Positions 9,001 to 15,916 of a DNA stretch of 64,000 nucleotides are shown piece after piece. Position 1 is the first letter of the stretch, and every line of letters starts with the position of its first letter. The stretch is from positions 100,984-164,983 of the forward strand of contig NZ_JAPJDL010000007.1 in assembly GCF_026242055.1 (NCBI RefSeq), written 5' to 3'. This DNA comes from Lentzea sp. NEAU-D7. Its GTDB lineage: Bacteria; Actinomycetota; Actinomycetes; Mycobacteriales; Pseudonocardiaceae. Under the pieces are notes generated by a model. The model was not told where the DNA came from. It did not search any database and was given only the letters and a program-made list of their open reading frames with translations. The position numbers and the translations under genes were made by a program.

Positions 9001-10289
9001 GGGACGTGCGGATGGGCCAGTACGGCCACTCGAACCAGCCGTCGCACCACATCGCCTACATGTACAACTATGCGGGCAAGCCCTCGGGCACCCAGGAGAA
9101 GGTGCGCGAGATCCTGTCGCGCCTGTACGTGGGCTCGGAGCAGGGCCAGGGCTACGCGGGTGACGAGGACAACGGCGAGATGTCGGCCTGGTACCTCTTC
9201 TCGTCGCTGGGCTTCTACCCGCTGCAGATGGGCAAGCCCGCCTACGCGATCGGTTCGCCGCTGTTCACCAAGGCGACCGTGAAGCTGGAGAACGGCAAGA
9301 AGCTCGTCGTCAACGCGCCGAAGAACAACGCGAAGAACATCTACGTGCAGGGCGTGAAGGTCAACGGCAAGACGTGGAACAAGACGTCGCTGCCGCACGA
9401 CCTGCTCTCGGCCGGCGCCACGATCGACTTCGACATGGGCCCCAAGCCCTCCGCCTGGGGCACGGGCGTGAACGACGTGCCGGACTCGATCACCACCGGT
9501 GACGCGGTCCCGACGCCGCTGCGCGACGTCGCCTCCGGCGTGTCCACGGCTGCTCTGGTGGACAACAACTCGTCGACCTCCGCGGTGGTCCGCTCGTTCG
9601 ACTTCAAGCCCGCGGACGCGAAGGAGAAGGCGGAGTTCTACACGCTGACCAACGGCAAGACGGGCACGTCGCCGTCGGCGTGGGAGCTGAAGGGCTCCTA
9701 CGACGGCAAGACGTGGTCGACGGTCGACAAGCGTTCCGGTGAGAACTTCCAGTGGCAGCAGTACACCCGGTCGTTCAAGATCGCCTCGCCGGGCCGGTAC
9801 AACTTCTACCGGCTGGAGTTCGCGGGCGACGTGACGCTGGCCGAGTTCGAGCTGATGTCGAAGCCGCTGCCCGCCGCCACCACCACGGTGACGGGCACGG
9901 TCAACGGGCCGCTGCAGGTCAAGGGCGTGACCTATGTGGACGGTGCCACGATCAGCGGCCCGGTGACGGTGCAGAAGGGCGCCACGCTCTACGTCTTCGG
10001 CGGCGAGATCAAGGGCCCGCTGTCGGCGGCTGACGCGGCGTCCGTGGTGCTGGTCGGCACGAAGGTCGGCGGCCCGGTGACCGTGCACGGTTCTTCATCG
10101 GAGGTCGCGGTGGAGAACTCCTCGGTCGGTGGCCCTGTGTCACTGACGTCGAACAAGACCAGGTCAGTCGTGGCGGCCACCTCGGTCGGCGGGCCGTTGT
10201 CCTGCACGGGCAACGACCCGGCGCCGTCGAACAACGGCTTCGCGAACGACGTGAAGGGGCCGAAGGCAGGACAGTGCGCTGGGCTGTAG
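6060..10289 (+). CDS. Secreted GH92 alpha-mannosidase with F5/8-type and bactofilin-like C-terminal modules
   Basis: A predicted exo-alpha-mannosidase (GH92, calcium-dependent) acting outside the cell on mannose-bearing glycans. The 1,409 residues begin with an RR-containing signal peptide (RQLGKRRTRTLLSV, cleavage after HAAAA). A discoidin/F5-8C-like module follows (about 60-210), then the GH92 catalytic region with hallmark motifs NGFWDTYRTTWPAY (about 723), GGYGGVIHEM, GQYGHSNQPSHH and GYAGDEDNGEMSAWY (about 1030). A second F5/8-like module spans about 1140-1270. The last 130 residues are short GGPV/GPL repeats resembling a small beta-helix of bactofilin type. ATG 6060 was chosen because it has a good SD and starts the signal peptide. 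A terminator follows. Confidence 0.9.
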   Translation: MRQLGKRRTRTLLSVAITATLVCGVTNGHAAAAPEEPGVGFFSSFEDDQPQPSWVSTVETDAAGQPKSAGVIGSSGTGLPGNVADKATLAVNGENAGSGEGKAELVDGTTSTKWLVFATTGWVTFDFGTSAQTIKKYSLSSANDAPERDPKDWTLQGSNDGTNWAVLDTRAGENFTDRFQTKVYDIASPASYRHYKLDITANHGANIVQLAEVELSDGTTTPPAPNMRSLVGNGPTGGYTAKSRVGWTGVKAFRAQGKHTTEGRAYSYNKVFDVDVPVGARTELSYMIFPDFVTDNLNYPSTYSSVDLAFSDGTYLSDLKAVDQHGAVLSPQGQGAGKFLYANQWNKVASTIGAVAAGKTIKRILVAYDGPKGPTEFGAWFDDIRIGDVVTKQYAKPSDYVLTTRGTNSNGSFSRGNNFPATAVPHGFNFWTPMTNAGSQSWLYEYQQRNNAQNLPTLQAFTTSHEPSPWMGDRQTFQVMPSDKAPTQDRALRALPFRHDNEVAKAHYYGVTFENGMKTEITPTDHAAVFRFTFTDEGQKNLVFDNVNNLGGVTLDAANGVVTGYSDVKSGLSTGATRLFVYGKVDKAVTASGRLTGAGRDNVGGYFSFGDKTVELRIATSLISVDQARANLEQEVSASDTFDAVRDRAQAAWDKILGIISVEGASEEQLITLYSNMYRLYLYPNSGFEKVGDKIQYASPVSPPVGESTPTKTGAKIVDGKVYVNNGFWDTYRTTWPAYSLFTPSKAGEMAEGFVQQYKDGGWISRWSSPGYADLMTGTSSDVAFADAYLKGVSNFDIKAAYDAAVKNASVVPPSNNVGRKGMDRSIFLGWTGNDQLHEAWSWAIEGYLNDFGIASMAKALHEKTGEKRYLEEHEYFLNRAQNYVLTFDKRIDFFQGRNVDGSRRVEDPAKYNPQDWRYDYTETNGWNMAFTVPHDGQGLANLYGGRDKLAQKLDSFFTLPETAKFPGGYGGVIHEMIEARDVRMGQYGHSNQPSHHIAYMYNYAGKPSGTQEKVREILSRLYVGSEQGQGYAGDEDNGEMSAWYLFSSLGFYPLQMGKPAYAIGSPLFTKATVKLENGKKLVVNAPKNNAKNIYVQGVKVNGKTWNKTSLPHDLLSAGATIDFDMGPKPSAWGTGVNDVPDSITTGDAVPTPLRDVASGVSTAALVDNNSSTSAVVRSFDFKPADAKEKAEFYTLTNGKTGTSPSAWELKGSYDGKTWSTVDKRSGENFQWQQYTRSFKIASPGRYNFYRLEFAGDVTLAEFELMSKPLPAATTTVTGTVNGPLQVKGVTYVDGATISGPVTVQKGATLYVFGGEIKGPLSAADAASVVLVGTKVGGPVTVHGSSSEVAVENSSVGGPVSLTSNKTRSVVAATSVGGPLSCTGNDPAPSNNGFANDVKGPKAGQCAGL

Positions 10290-10316
10290 CGGGTAACTGA
10301 CCTTCCTGCAGACGAG

Positions 10317-10349
10317 AAGGGCCGCGTTCCGTCACGGAGCGCGGCCTTT
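10317..10349 (+). terminator. Terminator after the GH92 gene
   Basis: A GC-rich stem (AGGGCCGCGTTCCGT pairing with the following ACGGAGCGCGGCCTTT) lies about 30 bases after the stop codon and ends in CTTTCC. It is a good intrinsic-terminator candidate. Confidence 0.7.
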
Positions 10350-10551
10350 CCCGTTCACCTGAAAGGATCTATCCCTTTCAGACATACTTCGGTGAGATCT
10401 TGACAGTTCAGGTGCGGTGACTGGGGAGGCTGTTGTGGTGCCGTTCGAACGAGGCCGCGTGTGGGTGGCGGTGCCTCAGCCCAGGCTTCCTGTCATTCCG
10501 TCACGAACCGGCGCCCGGTCCACCAAGGACGGCATCCGCGACCTGCCTGGC

Positions 10552-11460
10552 TCACCACGAAAGCTCCCGGCACCGCTGCGCTGACGAGCCACCCTCGACC
10601 TGCAGCGTCGCGTGCTCGATGTGGTACTTGGTCGCCAGCAACGACTGCGCGGCCTTGAGCACGATCTCGTGGTCGGCGTCCTTCGCGGTGGCGAGGTGCG
10701 CCGAGCACACCTCCATGCCACTGGTGAGCGTCCACACGTGCAGGTCGTGCGCCTCGGTGACTCCCGGCAGCTCGGTCAGCGCCTTCTGCATCTCGGTGAC
10801 GTCCAGCCGCTCCGGCGCGTGCTGGAACAGGATGTGCAGCGCGTTCTTGGCCAGCGTGTACGTCCGCGGCAGCACCCACACGCCGATCAGCACACCCATG
10901 ATCGGGTCCGCGTACTTCCAGCTCGTGGTGATCGTGACCAGCGCGGAGACGAGCACGCCCACCGACCCGATCAGGTCGGCCAGCACCTCGAGGTACGCAC
11001 CCTTGACGTTGATGCTCTCCTTGGCGCCCTCCTTGAGGACGCTGAAGGAGACGAGGTTGGCCGCGAGCCCCAGCGCCGCGGCGATGAGGACGGGCCACCC
11101 CGGCACGCTGGGCGGGTCCTGGAACCTGCCGACCGCCTCGTAGATCACGTACCCGGCCACGCCGAAGAGCAGCACGGCGTTGGCCAGCGCGGCCAGCACC
11201 TCGGCCCGGTAGAAGCCGAACGTGCGGTTCTTCCCGGCCTTGGCCCTCCTGGCGACCATGATCGCGGCCAGCGCCATGCCGACCCCGAGCACGTCGGTGA
11301 GCATGTGCGCGGCATCGGAGATCAAGGCGAGCGAGGACGTCGCGAACCCCACGACGAACTCCACCACCATGAAGACCGCACCGATGCCGAACGCGATCCA
11401 GAGCTTGCCGGCGTGCTGCCCGCTCGCCGACGCTGATCCGTGTCCATGGCCATGACCCAT
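10552..11460 (-). CDS. Cation diffusion facilitator (Zn/Co/Cd-type efflux)
   Basis: Proton-coupled efflux of divalent metal across the cytoplasmic membrane. The N-terminus is His-rich (MGHGHGHGSA). Six membrane segments follow, with the CDF metal motif SDAAHMLTD in TM2. The TM5 motif is YLEVLADLIGS, where Glu stands in the usual His position, a variant seen in other actinobacterial CDF proteins. A cytoplasmic dimerisation domain has LHVWTLTSGMEVCSAH. I start at 11460; an ATG at 11472 is equally possible. A CATGCGCATG palindrome lies just upstream (11480-11489) and could be a metal-sensor operator. Confidence 0.88.
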   Translation of the reverse strand: MGHGHGHGSASASGQHAGKLWIAFGIGAVFMVVEFVVGFATSSLALISDAAHMLTDVLGVGMALAAIMVARRAKAGKNRTFGFYRAEVLAALANAVLLFGVAGYVIYEAVGRFQDPPSVPGWPVLIAAALGLAANLVSFSVLKEGAKESINVKGAYLEVLADLIGSVGVLVSALVTITTSWKYADPIMGVLIGVWVLPRTYTLAKNALHILFQHAPERLDVTEMQKALTELPGVTEAHDLHVWTLTSGMEVCSAHLATAKDADHEIVLKAAQSLLATKYHIEHATLQVEGGSSAQRCRELSW

Positions 11461-11611
11461 GCTTCGGAACATATAGCGACATGCGCATGAGTGCAATCCG
11501 GAGTATTCCTCACCAGGGCTGTTGGTGACGGAGGCCACGCTCAGGGGTACTACCGGGGGTAGGTGTGAAACACAGTCGCGCGAGTGCGCTAGGATCTTCC
11601 ACGTAGCTACG

Positions 11612-11686
11612 GCCCCCGTAGCTCAGGGGATAGAGCACCGCCCTCCGGAGGCGGGAGCGCAGGTTCGAATCCTGCCGGGGGCACCA
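11612..11686 (+). tRNA. tRNA-Arg (anticodon CCG), intact
   Basis: A complete cloverleaf with acceptor GCCCCCG/CGGGGGC, anticodon loop CTCCGGA (anticodon CCG, decoding CGG), T-arm GCAGG-TTCGAAT-CCTGC, and an encoded CCA. Its 3' 51 bases are duplicated at 63876-63926, so this is the attachment gene, kept intact by the integration. A terminator hairpin follows. Confidence 0.95.
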
Positions 11687-11687
11687 C
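11637..11687. repeat. attL: 51-bp core shared with attR
   Basis: The segment from the anticodon arm to just past CCA is identical to 63876-63926 and in the same orientation. The sequences differ immediately on both sides, which defines the crossover core. Integration in a tRNA 3' end is the usual habit of tyrosine integrases, and the integrase lies just inside. Confidence 0.93.
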
Positions 11688-11690
11688 GCA

Positions 11691-11734
11691 AAAAGGCCCG
11701 CTGAACTGCACGAATGCAGACCAGCGGGCCTTTT
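11691..11734 (+). terminator. Terminator after tRNA-Arg
   Basis: A 13-bp stem, AAAAGGCCCGCTG (11691-11703) pairing with CAGCGGGCCTTTT (11722-11734), carries an inner CTGCA/TGCAG pairing. It directly follows the tRNA, inside the attL boundary. Confidence 0.7.
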
Positions 11735-11779
11735 GCTTGTCCGGCTGTGCACGGCCAAAAACGGCCGTTTACGGGCGTC

Positions 11780-11801
11780 TGTGCCGATGGTGTGCCGACG
11801 A
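11780..11801 (+). promoter_or_regulatory. Possible integrase arm-type repeats near attL
   Basis: TGTGCCGATGG (11780-11790) and TGTGCCGACGA (11791-11801) are adjacent. The first is repeated exactly at 63821-63831, just inside attR. Repeats flanking both att sites are typical of arm-type binding sites of tyrosine integrases. This is inference. Confidence 0.4.
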
Positions 11802-11863
11802 GATCGCCCCGAACTTGATCAAGAGGGCCTCGAAGCGGCATGCTGGCCGTGACCTCGATCACG

Positions 11864-13261
11864 TCACTTTGCGTCGTCCGAAGCCTCTTTGAGTCCAGCC
11901 TCGACGAGTGCGCGGATCGCCTCGTTGGAGCCGCTCAGCACGTGGGCGTAGATCCGGAACAGTACCTCCAGGGAATGCCCTGCCCACTCGGCGACCTGCT
12001 TCGGCGGCACGCCAGAGCTGAGCCACAACGAGATGCCGGCATGACGCAAGTCGTAAGGCGTTGCGGCGAGGTCGCTCGCCGCCAGTTCGGCGGGCAATGC
12101 CTTCTCGCGCGCCTTGCGCCACGCCCGCAGGATCGTCAGCTTGGGCAGCTCGTCGTCGTTGCGCTCGCCACGGAACAGGCGGCCGTCCCTCGCGGTGCCG
12201 TAAGTCCGCATGTGGCGGTGCAGCAAGGCGGTCAACTCGGGAGGGCTGGGAACCGGGCGGATCGTGCCCGCATCCCTCTGCTTGAGCATTCGCTCGTCGC
12301 GGTTCTTCCCGCTGTCGGTCCAGTCTTTGCCCGCGTACGGGTGGGCGTCCTCCAGGTGGATCTCACCCCAGCCTTCCTCGGGCAGCGAGAGCTGGCGCTT
12401 GGAGAGCGCGACGGCCTCCTCTGGGCGCATCCCGGCGTAGTAGAGGCAGCCGAAGAACGCCGTCAGGCGAGGGCCGCTGCGCTTCTGCAACCGCACGGCC
12501 TCCAGGAGGTCGCGCATCTGCGACGGGTTCGCGACTCGGCGCTGATCGACCGCCTGGACCGTCTTCCGCGGCGCGATCCACTTCAGAGCCGGGATGGGGT
12601 TGGAGTCGAGGAGCTTGCGCTCCACGGCGTACTCCATCGCCGTGCCGAGGATCTTGCGCTGACGGGAGACGACGCTCGGTGCCGCTGGCTTGCCGTCGAG
12701 CTTGACCGCGAGCCTGTCCAGCAGGGGGCGCAGCACCTGCGGGTCGCGCAGCGACGCCACGGGCAAGGTGTTCGCCTCAACCCACCTCAGCGTCCGGCGC
12801 ACCTCCTCAGGCATGTCGGCCGCGTCCCGGCGATTGGTGTTGAACGCCCAGCGGGTCAGCGCGCTACGGATCAGCGCATCGTCCGGCTTGCCCTTGGTCG
12901 AGGACCACATCGCCGGCGTGGCCCTGGTCAGTGCCTCGGCGTGCGTGCGGCGGGTCGTGGCCGCGACGTGCGGCCACTTCATGTCGACGAACGCGCAGGC
13001 GAACTGGTACCAGCTCATCTCGTCGGACTGGCGGGCCATCGAGACCGGCAGTCCGTCGAAGGTCCGGAACGCCTCACCCTTGCGGGCTGCGGCGATCAGG
13101 TTGGACCGGAACGCCTCCGCGAGGGCCTTGGTCCCGTATTTGGACTTGAAGCGCTTCTTGGTGACCCGCCAGCGCACCCAGTAGGTGACCTTCTTGCTGC
13201 CCTTGTGGGCGTACGGGTCGAGCGCGAAAACCTGGACGTCGTAACTGGTCTCGTCCGTCAT
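11864..13261 (-). CDS. int: Phage integrase, tyrosine recombinase
   Basis: Catalyses site-specific integration and excision at tRNA-Arg(CCG). The 465 residues comprise an N-terminal arm-binding/SAM-like region and a C-terminal catalytic domain. The catalytic residues are visible: Arg in YYAGMRPEEA (about 278), HxxR-type YDLRHAGIS (about 404), WAGH (about 427) and the nucleophile Tyr in FRIYAHVL (about 438). The ATG at 13261 overlaps the stop of the upstream excisionase (ATGA), which decides the start. It lies directly inside attL and is transcribed toward it. Confidence 0.93.
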   Translation of the reverse strand: MTDETSYDVQVFALDPYAHKGSKKVTYWVRWRVTKKRFKSKYGTKALAEAFRSNLIAAARKGEAFRTFDGLPVSMARQSDEMSWYQFACAFVDMKWPHVAATTRRTHAEALTRATPAMWSSTKGKPDDALIRSALTRWAFNTNRRDAADMPEEVRRTLRWVEANTLPVASLRDPQVLRPLLDRLAVKLDGKPAAPSVVSRQRKILGTAMEYAVERKLLDSNPIPALKWIAPRKTVQAVDQRRVANPSQMRDLLEAVRLQKRSGPRLTAFFGCLYYAGMRPEEAVALSKRQLSLPEEGWGEIHLEDAHPYAGKDWTDSGKNRDERMLKQRDAGTIRPVPSPPELTALLHRHMRTYGTARDGRLFRGERNDDELPKLTILRAWRKAREKALPAELAASDLAATPYDLRHAGISLWLSSGVPPKQVAEWAGHSLEVLFRIYAHVLSGSNEAIRALVEAGLKEASDDAK

Positions 13262-13440
13262 GGCGACTCCTCCTGTTGTTCGAGCCACCGCTCGTACTCA
13301 GTAGCCCGAACCCGCAGCTCGCCGTTTGGCAGGCGAATGCACTTCGGGCCGCGCTGCTTTGCGCGCCAGTCGTAGAAGGTGGACCGGGCGATCCCGAGAT
13401 CAGCGCACACGTCGGCGACAGTGAGATGACGAGGGGGCAA
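13258..13440 (-). CDS. xis: AlpA/MerR-like small DNA-binding protein, probable excisionase
   Basis: About 60 residues, essentially one helix-turn-helix: HLTVADVCADLGIARSTFYDW, then GPKCIRLPNGELRVRATEYERWL, the AlpA/excisionase layout. The longest open frame begins at 13509, but that lies inside a perfect terminator hairpin (13472-13503). A TTG at 13440 preceded by GGAG at a good distance is therefore the likelier start. It is coupled to the integrase by ATGA overlap. The role is to bend attP/att DNA and set the direction of recombination. Confidence 0.75.
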   Translation of the reverse strand: MPPRHLTVADVCADLGIARSTFYDWRAKQRGPKCIRLPNGELRVRATEYERWLEQQEESP

Positions 13441-13471
13441 TGGGTTGACTCTCCGATTCGATTTCCAGAAG

Positions 13472-13503
13472 AGGCGGGACACCCGAATCTGGGTGTCCCG
13501 CCT
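13472..13503 (-). terminator. Terminator between the early operon and xis-int
   Basis: A perfect 13-bp stem, AGGCGGGACACCC (13472-13484) and GGGTGTCCCGCCT (13491-13503), with a 6-base loop. Read leftward it is followed by CTTCTGG. It ends the leftward early operon just after the 13521 gene, so xis-int needs its own promoter or read-through. Confidence 0.75.
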
Positions 13504-13520
13504 GTGCATTCAGCGTTCGA

Positions 13521-13889
13521 TCACTGCGACGTCAGCTTGATGACGTTGCCCGAGTAGGGGTGGACGACCAGCCCCCACGGACCACGCACCCAGACCACGT
13601 CGTTCTCCAGCCACACCTCGACATACAGGCCGTCCTCCGCGTTCGCGCGGAACCTGATGCGGGGCTCCTTGCCCAGACCGATCGGAATCTCGTCGCTAGC
13701 CGCAACCAAGATCGCGTCGGACTCCTCCGGCCGGGTGTCGAGCCTGGCCTCGGCCGCTCGCCGGTCGGCGTACTCGACTTCGCGGGCAGCGATCCGTGCG
13801 GAGTCGCGCAGGCGCTCCAGCTTCACCTGGACCCAACGGGGCAGCCTGTCCTCGCGCGGGTCGCGCGTCACCAGCTCGGCGATTGTCAC
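13521..13889 (-). CDS. Conserved actinophage protein of unknown function (DUF7239-like)
   Basis: 122 residues. The N-terminal helical half (MTIAELVTRDPREDRLPRW, then a charged coiled segment) resembles small early proteins common in actinophages, and the C-terminal half is beta-rich (EVWLENDVVWVRGPWGLVV). The GTG start at 13889 overlaps the upstream stop (GTGA). It is the last gene of the leftward early operon, followed by a terminator. Function unknown; the DUF assignment is from memory of the family pattern. Confidence 0.6.
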   Translation of the reverse strand: MTIAELVTRDPREDRLPRWVQVKLERLRDSARIAAREVEYADRRAAEARLDTRPEESDAILVAASDEIPIGLGKEPRIRFRANAEDGLYVEVWLENDVVWVRGPWGLVVHPYSGNVIKLTSQ

Positions 13890-14272
13890 GCCTCGAACGC
13901 CCTTCCCTGGCGCAGGGAGCGCAGCAGGTCCGCGTACAGCTCGCCCGCCTCAACCTCGCCGGCCTCGTCCTCCGCCTTGAGGCGCTCGTAGGCATCAGCG
14001 TGCACGACCATCTCGCCAAGCCCGTGCGCGACCAGCTCGTGGAGCAGGTCCTCGACGCGATCGAAGCCGCGCAGGCTCTGCGCGTTGCTGGTGTAGAACG
14101 CGCGGCGGAACTTGCGACCCCGCAGGCGGAACAACAGCGGCGTCGAGGCAGCCATGACCTGTTGGTGGCGGAACTGCGGGTAGTGGCGCCGCTCCTCGGG
14201 GAAGCCGACGATCAGGAGGTCGGCCTCGTGGGCAAGCTCGGGGACCGTGCGGGTGATGGGGCCGGTGTTCAC
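13886..14272 (-). CDS. Hypothetical phage protein
   Basis: 128 residues (MNTGPITRTVPELAHEADLL...). I do not recognise a family. A central RLRGRKFRRAFYTSNAQSLRG stretch is basic, and the C-terminal third is acidic and helical (KAEDEAGEVEAGELYADLL). The GTG start overlaps the previous stop and its own stop overlaps the next start, so it is tightly coupled in the early operon. Confidence 0.6.
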   Translation of the reverse strand: MNTGPITRTVPELAHEADLLIVGFPEERRHYPQFRHQQVMAASTPLLFRLRGRKFRRAFYTSNAQSLRGFDRVEDLLHELVAHGLGEMVVHADAYERLKAEDEAGEVEAGELYADLLRSLRQGRAFEA

Positions 14273-14502
14273 TGAGCGGAACCGTCCTTAATGGAGGGAA
14301 CGGGACTGATGGGTTGGGGATCGAGCAACCCCAGCGATCTCGCGATCACGCGATGGATCTCCAGGGCGATGCACTCGACGAGGTCCTCGAACTCGGGCTC
14401 GGAGCCGACTGGACAGGTGCAGCGGATGGCCTCGTACCAGCCGTCTTCGCGGACGCCGGGCGACGTCCAGACCGCCCGGCAGTCCTTGCAGCGGAGGATC
14501 AT
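14269..14502 (-). CDS. Small zinc-ribbon-like phage protein
   Basis: 77 residues. The N-terminal CKDCRAVW and later IRCTCPVG form a CxxC...CxC pattern that suggests a small metal-binding knuckle, followed by an acidic helical tail (EFEDLVECIALEIHRV). The ATG at 14502 overlaps the upstream stop (ATGA); longer readings of this frame start inside the neighbouring gene and are shadows. Function unknown. Confidence 0.6.
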   Translation of the reverse strand: MILRCKDCRAVWTSPGVREDGWYEAIRCTCPVGSEPEFEDLVECIALEIHRVIARSLGLLDPQPISPVPSIKDGSAQ

Positions 14503-14681
14503 TGGCCGCGTTCCTCGTCGACCTGGCTCTCGATCTCGTTTGCGACAGCGCGAAGGATCGAGACCAGCGCCGCGTCGGAGTCGGCCTCCAAGGCTCGGCG
14601 GTCGAGGTAGCCGACGAGCTGCGCAGGCAGGTCGCCGACCGTGACGAAGAAGGGGACGCGGCGATAGGGCGGGATGCTCAC
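14499..14681 (-). CDS. Hypothetical phage protein, 60 aa
   Basis: A short predicted alpha-helical protein (MSIPPYRRVPFFVTVGDLPAQ...). GTG at 14681 overlaps the stop of the upstream gene and its stop overlaps the next ATG, so coupling on both sides supports it as real. No recognisable family. Confidence 0.55.
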   Translation of the reverse strand: MSIPPYRRVPFFVTVGDLPAQLVGYLDRRALEADSDAALVSILRAVANEIESQVDEERGQ

Positions 14682-14971
14682 CAGCCGCGCTCGCGGAAGT
14701 CGACGCTCTCGCGGAGTGCGCCCAACGCGAAGCCGTCCGGCGGAAGACCGCGAAGCTGCGCGTTCTGTCGGCGCAGGCCGTCGACCGCGTCCACGACGCG
14801 ACGCATGTTCGCCAGGTCCCAGGTCTGACCGCCGAGCGGGTTCTCGCCGAGGTTGACCCCGACCAGTCGCCCAATCTCCGCTAGGAGTCCGCGGGCCTCG
14901 CCGCCACGCTCGTTCTCCTCGTAGACGGCCTCCTGGACCGCCTCCATCGCGCGATGGAGCTTGCTGCTCAC
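14678..14971 (-). CDS. Hypothetical phage protein, 97 aa
   Basis: Helical, with an acidic N-terminal half (HRAMEAVQEAVYEENERGG). I place the start at the GTG at 14971, which overlaps the upstream TGA and follows GAGGTGG; an in-frame GTG 15 bases earlier lies inside the upstream gene. Function unknown. Confidence 0.55.
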   Translation of the reverse strand: MSSKLHRAMEAVQEAVYEENERGGEARGLLAEIGRLVGVNLGENPLGGQTWDLANMRRVVDAVDGLRRQNAQLRGLPPDGFALGALRESVDFRERGW

Positions 14972-15162
14972 GCGGCCACCTCGCACTGCGCCTCGTGTTC
15001 AGCGAGGGCCGTCTTTGCGGCCTTGACCGCCGCCTTGGCGGTGGTCACGAACGCGAGATTGCGGCTGGTCTCGTTGCGCACCGCGATCCGGGCTACGCGG
15101 GTGAGGTTGCCCCTCTCCGACGAGAGCGCGAAGCGACGAGCCAAGCACGTCTGGCAGCTCAT
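14968..15162 (-). CDS. Small CxxC phage protein, 64 aa
   Basis: It begins MSCQTCLARRF, so it has one CxxC pair at the very N-terminus, then an Ala/Lys-rich helix ending in EAQCEVAA. ATG 15162 overlaps the upstream stop (ATGA). Possibly a half zinc knuckle; function unknown. Confidence 0.5.
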   Translation of the reverse strand: MSCQTCLARRFALSSERGNLTRVARIAVRNETSRNLAFVTTAKAAVKAAKTALAEHEAQCEVAA

Positions 15163-15425
15163 GCGGCCACCTCCGACCAATGCTTGGCGCGGGCGTTGTG
15201 GACCCGGCGCGACTGCTCAGTGAGGTGCAGGAGGCCCTCGGGGCACTCGTAGATCCGGTTCTCGCGCTTCATGCCGCGCCGAGAAGCCGGGTTGTTCTGG
15301 TCTGCCCAGCGCTCCCGACGAGCGCGTGCACGGCCGAGGGCCTTCTCGGCGTCGTGGTCGTCCGTGAAGCCCCGCTTCCCACAGGCGTCGCACCAGACAT
15401 GGGAAACCGTCTTGAAGCTGCTCAC
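15159..15425 (-). CDS. Small zinc-ribbon-like phage protein, 88 aa
   Basis: It contains HVWCDACGKRGFTDDHDAE and later RIYECPEGLLHLT, a CxxC...C pattern with a His-rich end. The arginine-rich middle (GRARARRERW) suggests nucleic-acid contact. The start is placed at GTG 15425, preceded by GGAAG; upstream in-frame sequence is a strong hairpin (15450-15477) and cannot be coding. Function unknown. Confidence 0.55.
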   Translation of the reverse strand: MSSFKTVSHVWCDACGKRGFTDDHDAEKALGRARARRERWADQNNPASRRGMKRENRIYECPEGLLHLTEQSRRVHNARAKHWSEVAA

Positions 15426-15449
15426 AAGGTCACTTCCAGAAGGGATGCA

Positions 15450-15477
15450 CTCGGGCCGCCTCCGACAGCGGCCCGAG
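15450..15477 (-). terminator. Hairpin between early genes
   Basis: A 10-bp perfect stem, CTCGGGCCGC (15450-15459) and GCGGCCCGAG (15468-15477). No strong T run follows on the leftward strand, so it may attenuate or stabilise RNA ends rather than terminate fully. Confidence 0.5.
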
Positions 15478-15493
15478 CGAGGGGAGAAAGGGA

Positions 15494-15916
15494 CTACTGC
15501 TGGTCCTGCCCGCAGGTGCACCCGCGGACGGAGCATTTGCCGCCGTAGCGGGCCAGTTCGTGCGCGCCCTGGAGGTGGAAGCACTGATCGCATGCCGCGA
15601 CCGGGACGCCGGGGTTCTTCTTGAGGCGCTCCGTGAAGGCGCCTGTGCTGCACAGCCGCAGCGACATCGACTGGCCGCCGAGCTTCGCCTTGGTGGCGAA
15701 CTTGACGACCTCGGAGTCCGAGGTGAACGGACCCCAGGCCAGTTGCATCTCGCCCGGACCGAAGCGGTGCACCCAGGCGTAGAACTCGCGGTCAGCGAGT
15801 ACCTCGCCTACGCGCTTGATCACGGCTTTCGCTAGGGCTTCTGCGGACTCGTAGCTGCCGTCTTCCAGCACTTCCACGATGGCCGCGACCTCGTGCTTGC
15901 GAGGCGTGATCCTCAC
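15494..15916 (-). CDS. Hypothetical phage protein with Cys-rich tail
   Basis: 140 residues. The N-terminal helical region (AEALAKAVIKRVGEVLADREFY) precedes a beta-rich middle. The C-terminus CDQCFHLQGAHELARYGGKC...CTCGQDQQ has five cysteines and looks metal-binding. The GTG start overlaps the upstream stop. Function unknown. Confidence 0.6.
   Translation of the reverse strand: MRITPRKHEVAAIVEVLEDGSYESAEALAKAVIKRVGEVLADREFYAWVHRFGPGEMQLAWGPFTSDSEVVKFATKAKLGGQSMSLRLCSTGAFTERLKKNPGVPVAACDQCFHLQGAHELARYGGKCSVRGCTCGQDQQ

Noticed and set aside
6003..10088. A 1,361-codon open frame antisense to the GH92 gene
   Set aside because: Arg/Val/His-rich shadow typical of high-GC codon bias. The plus-strand frame has a signal peptide and GH92 motifs.
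13441..13509. The longer excisionase start at 13509
   Set aside because: It lies inside a perfect terminator hairpin; the TTG at 13440 with GGAG is more likely.
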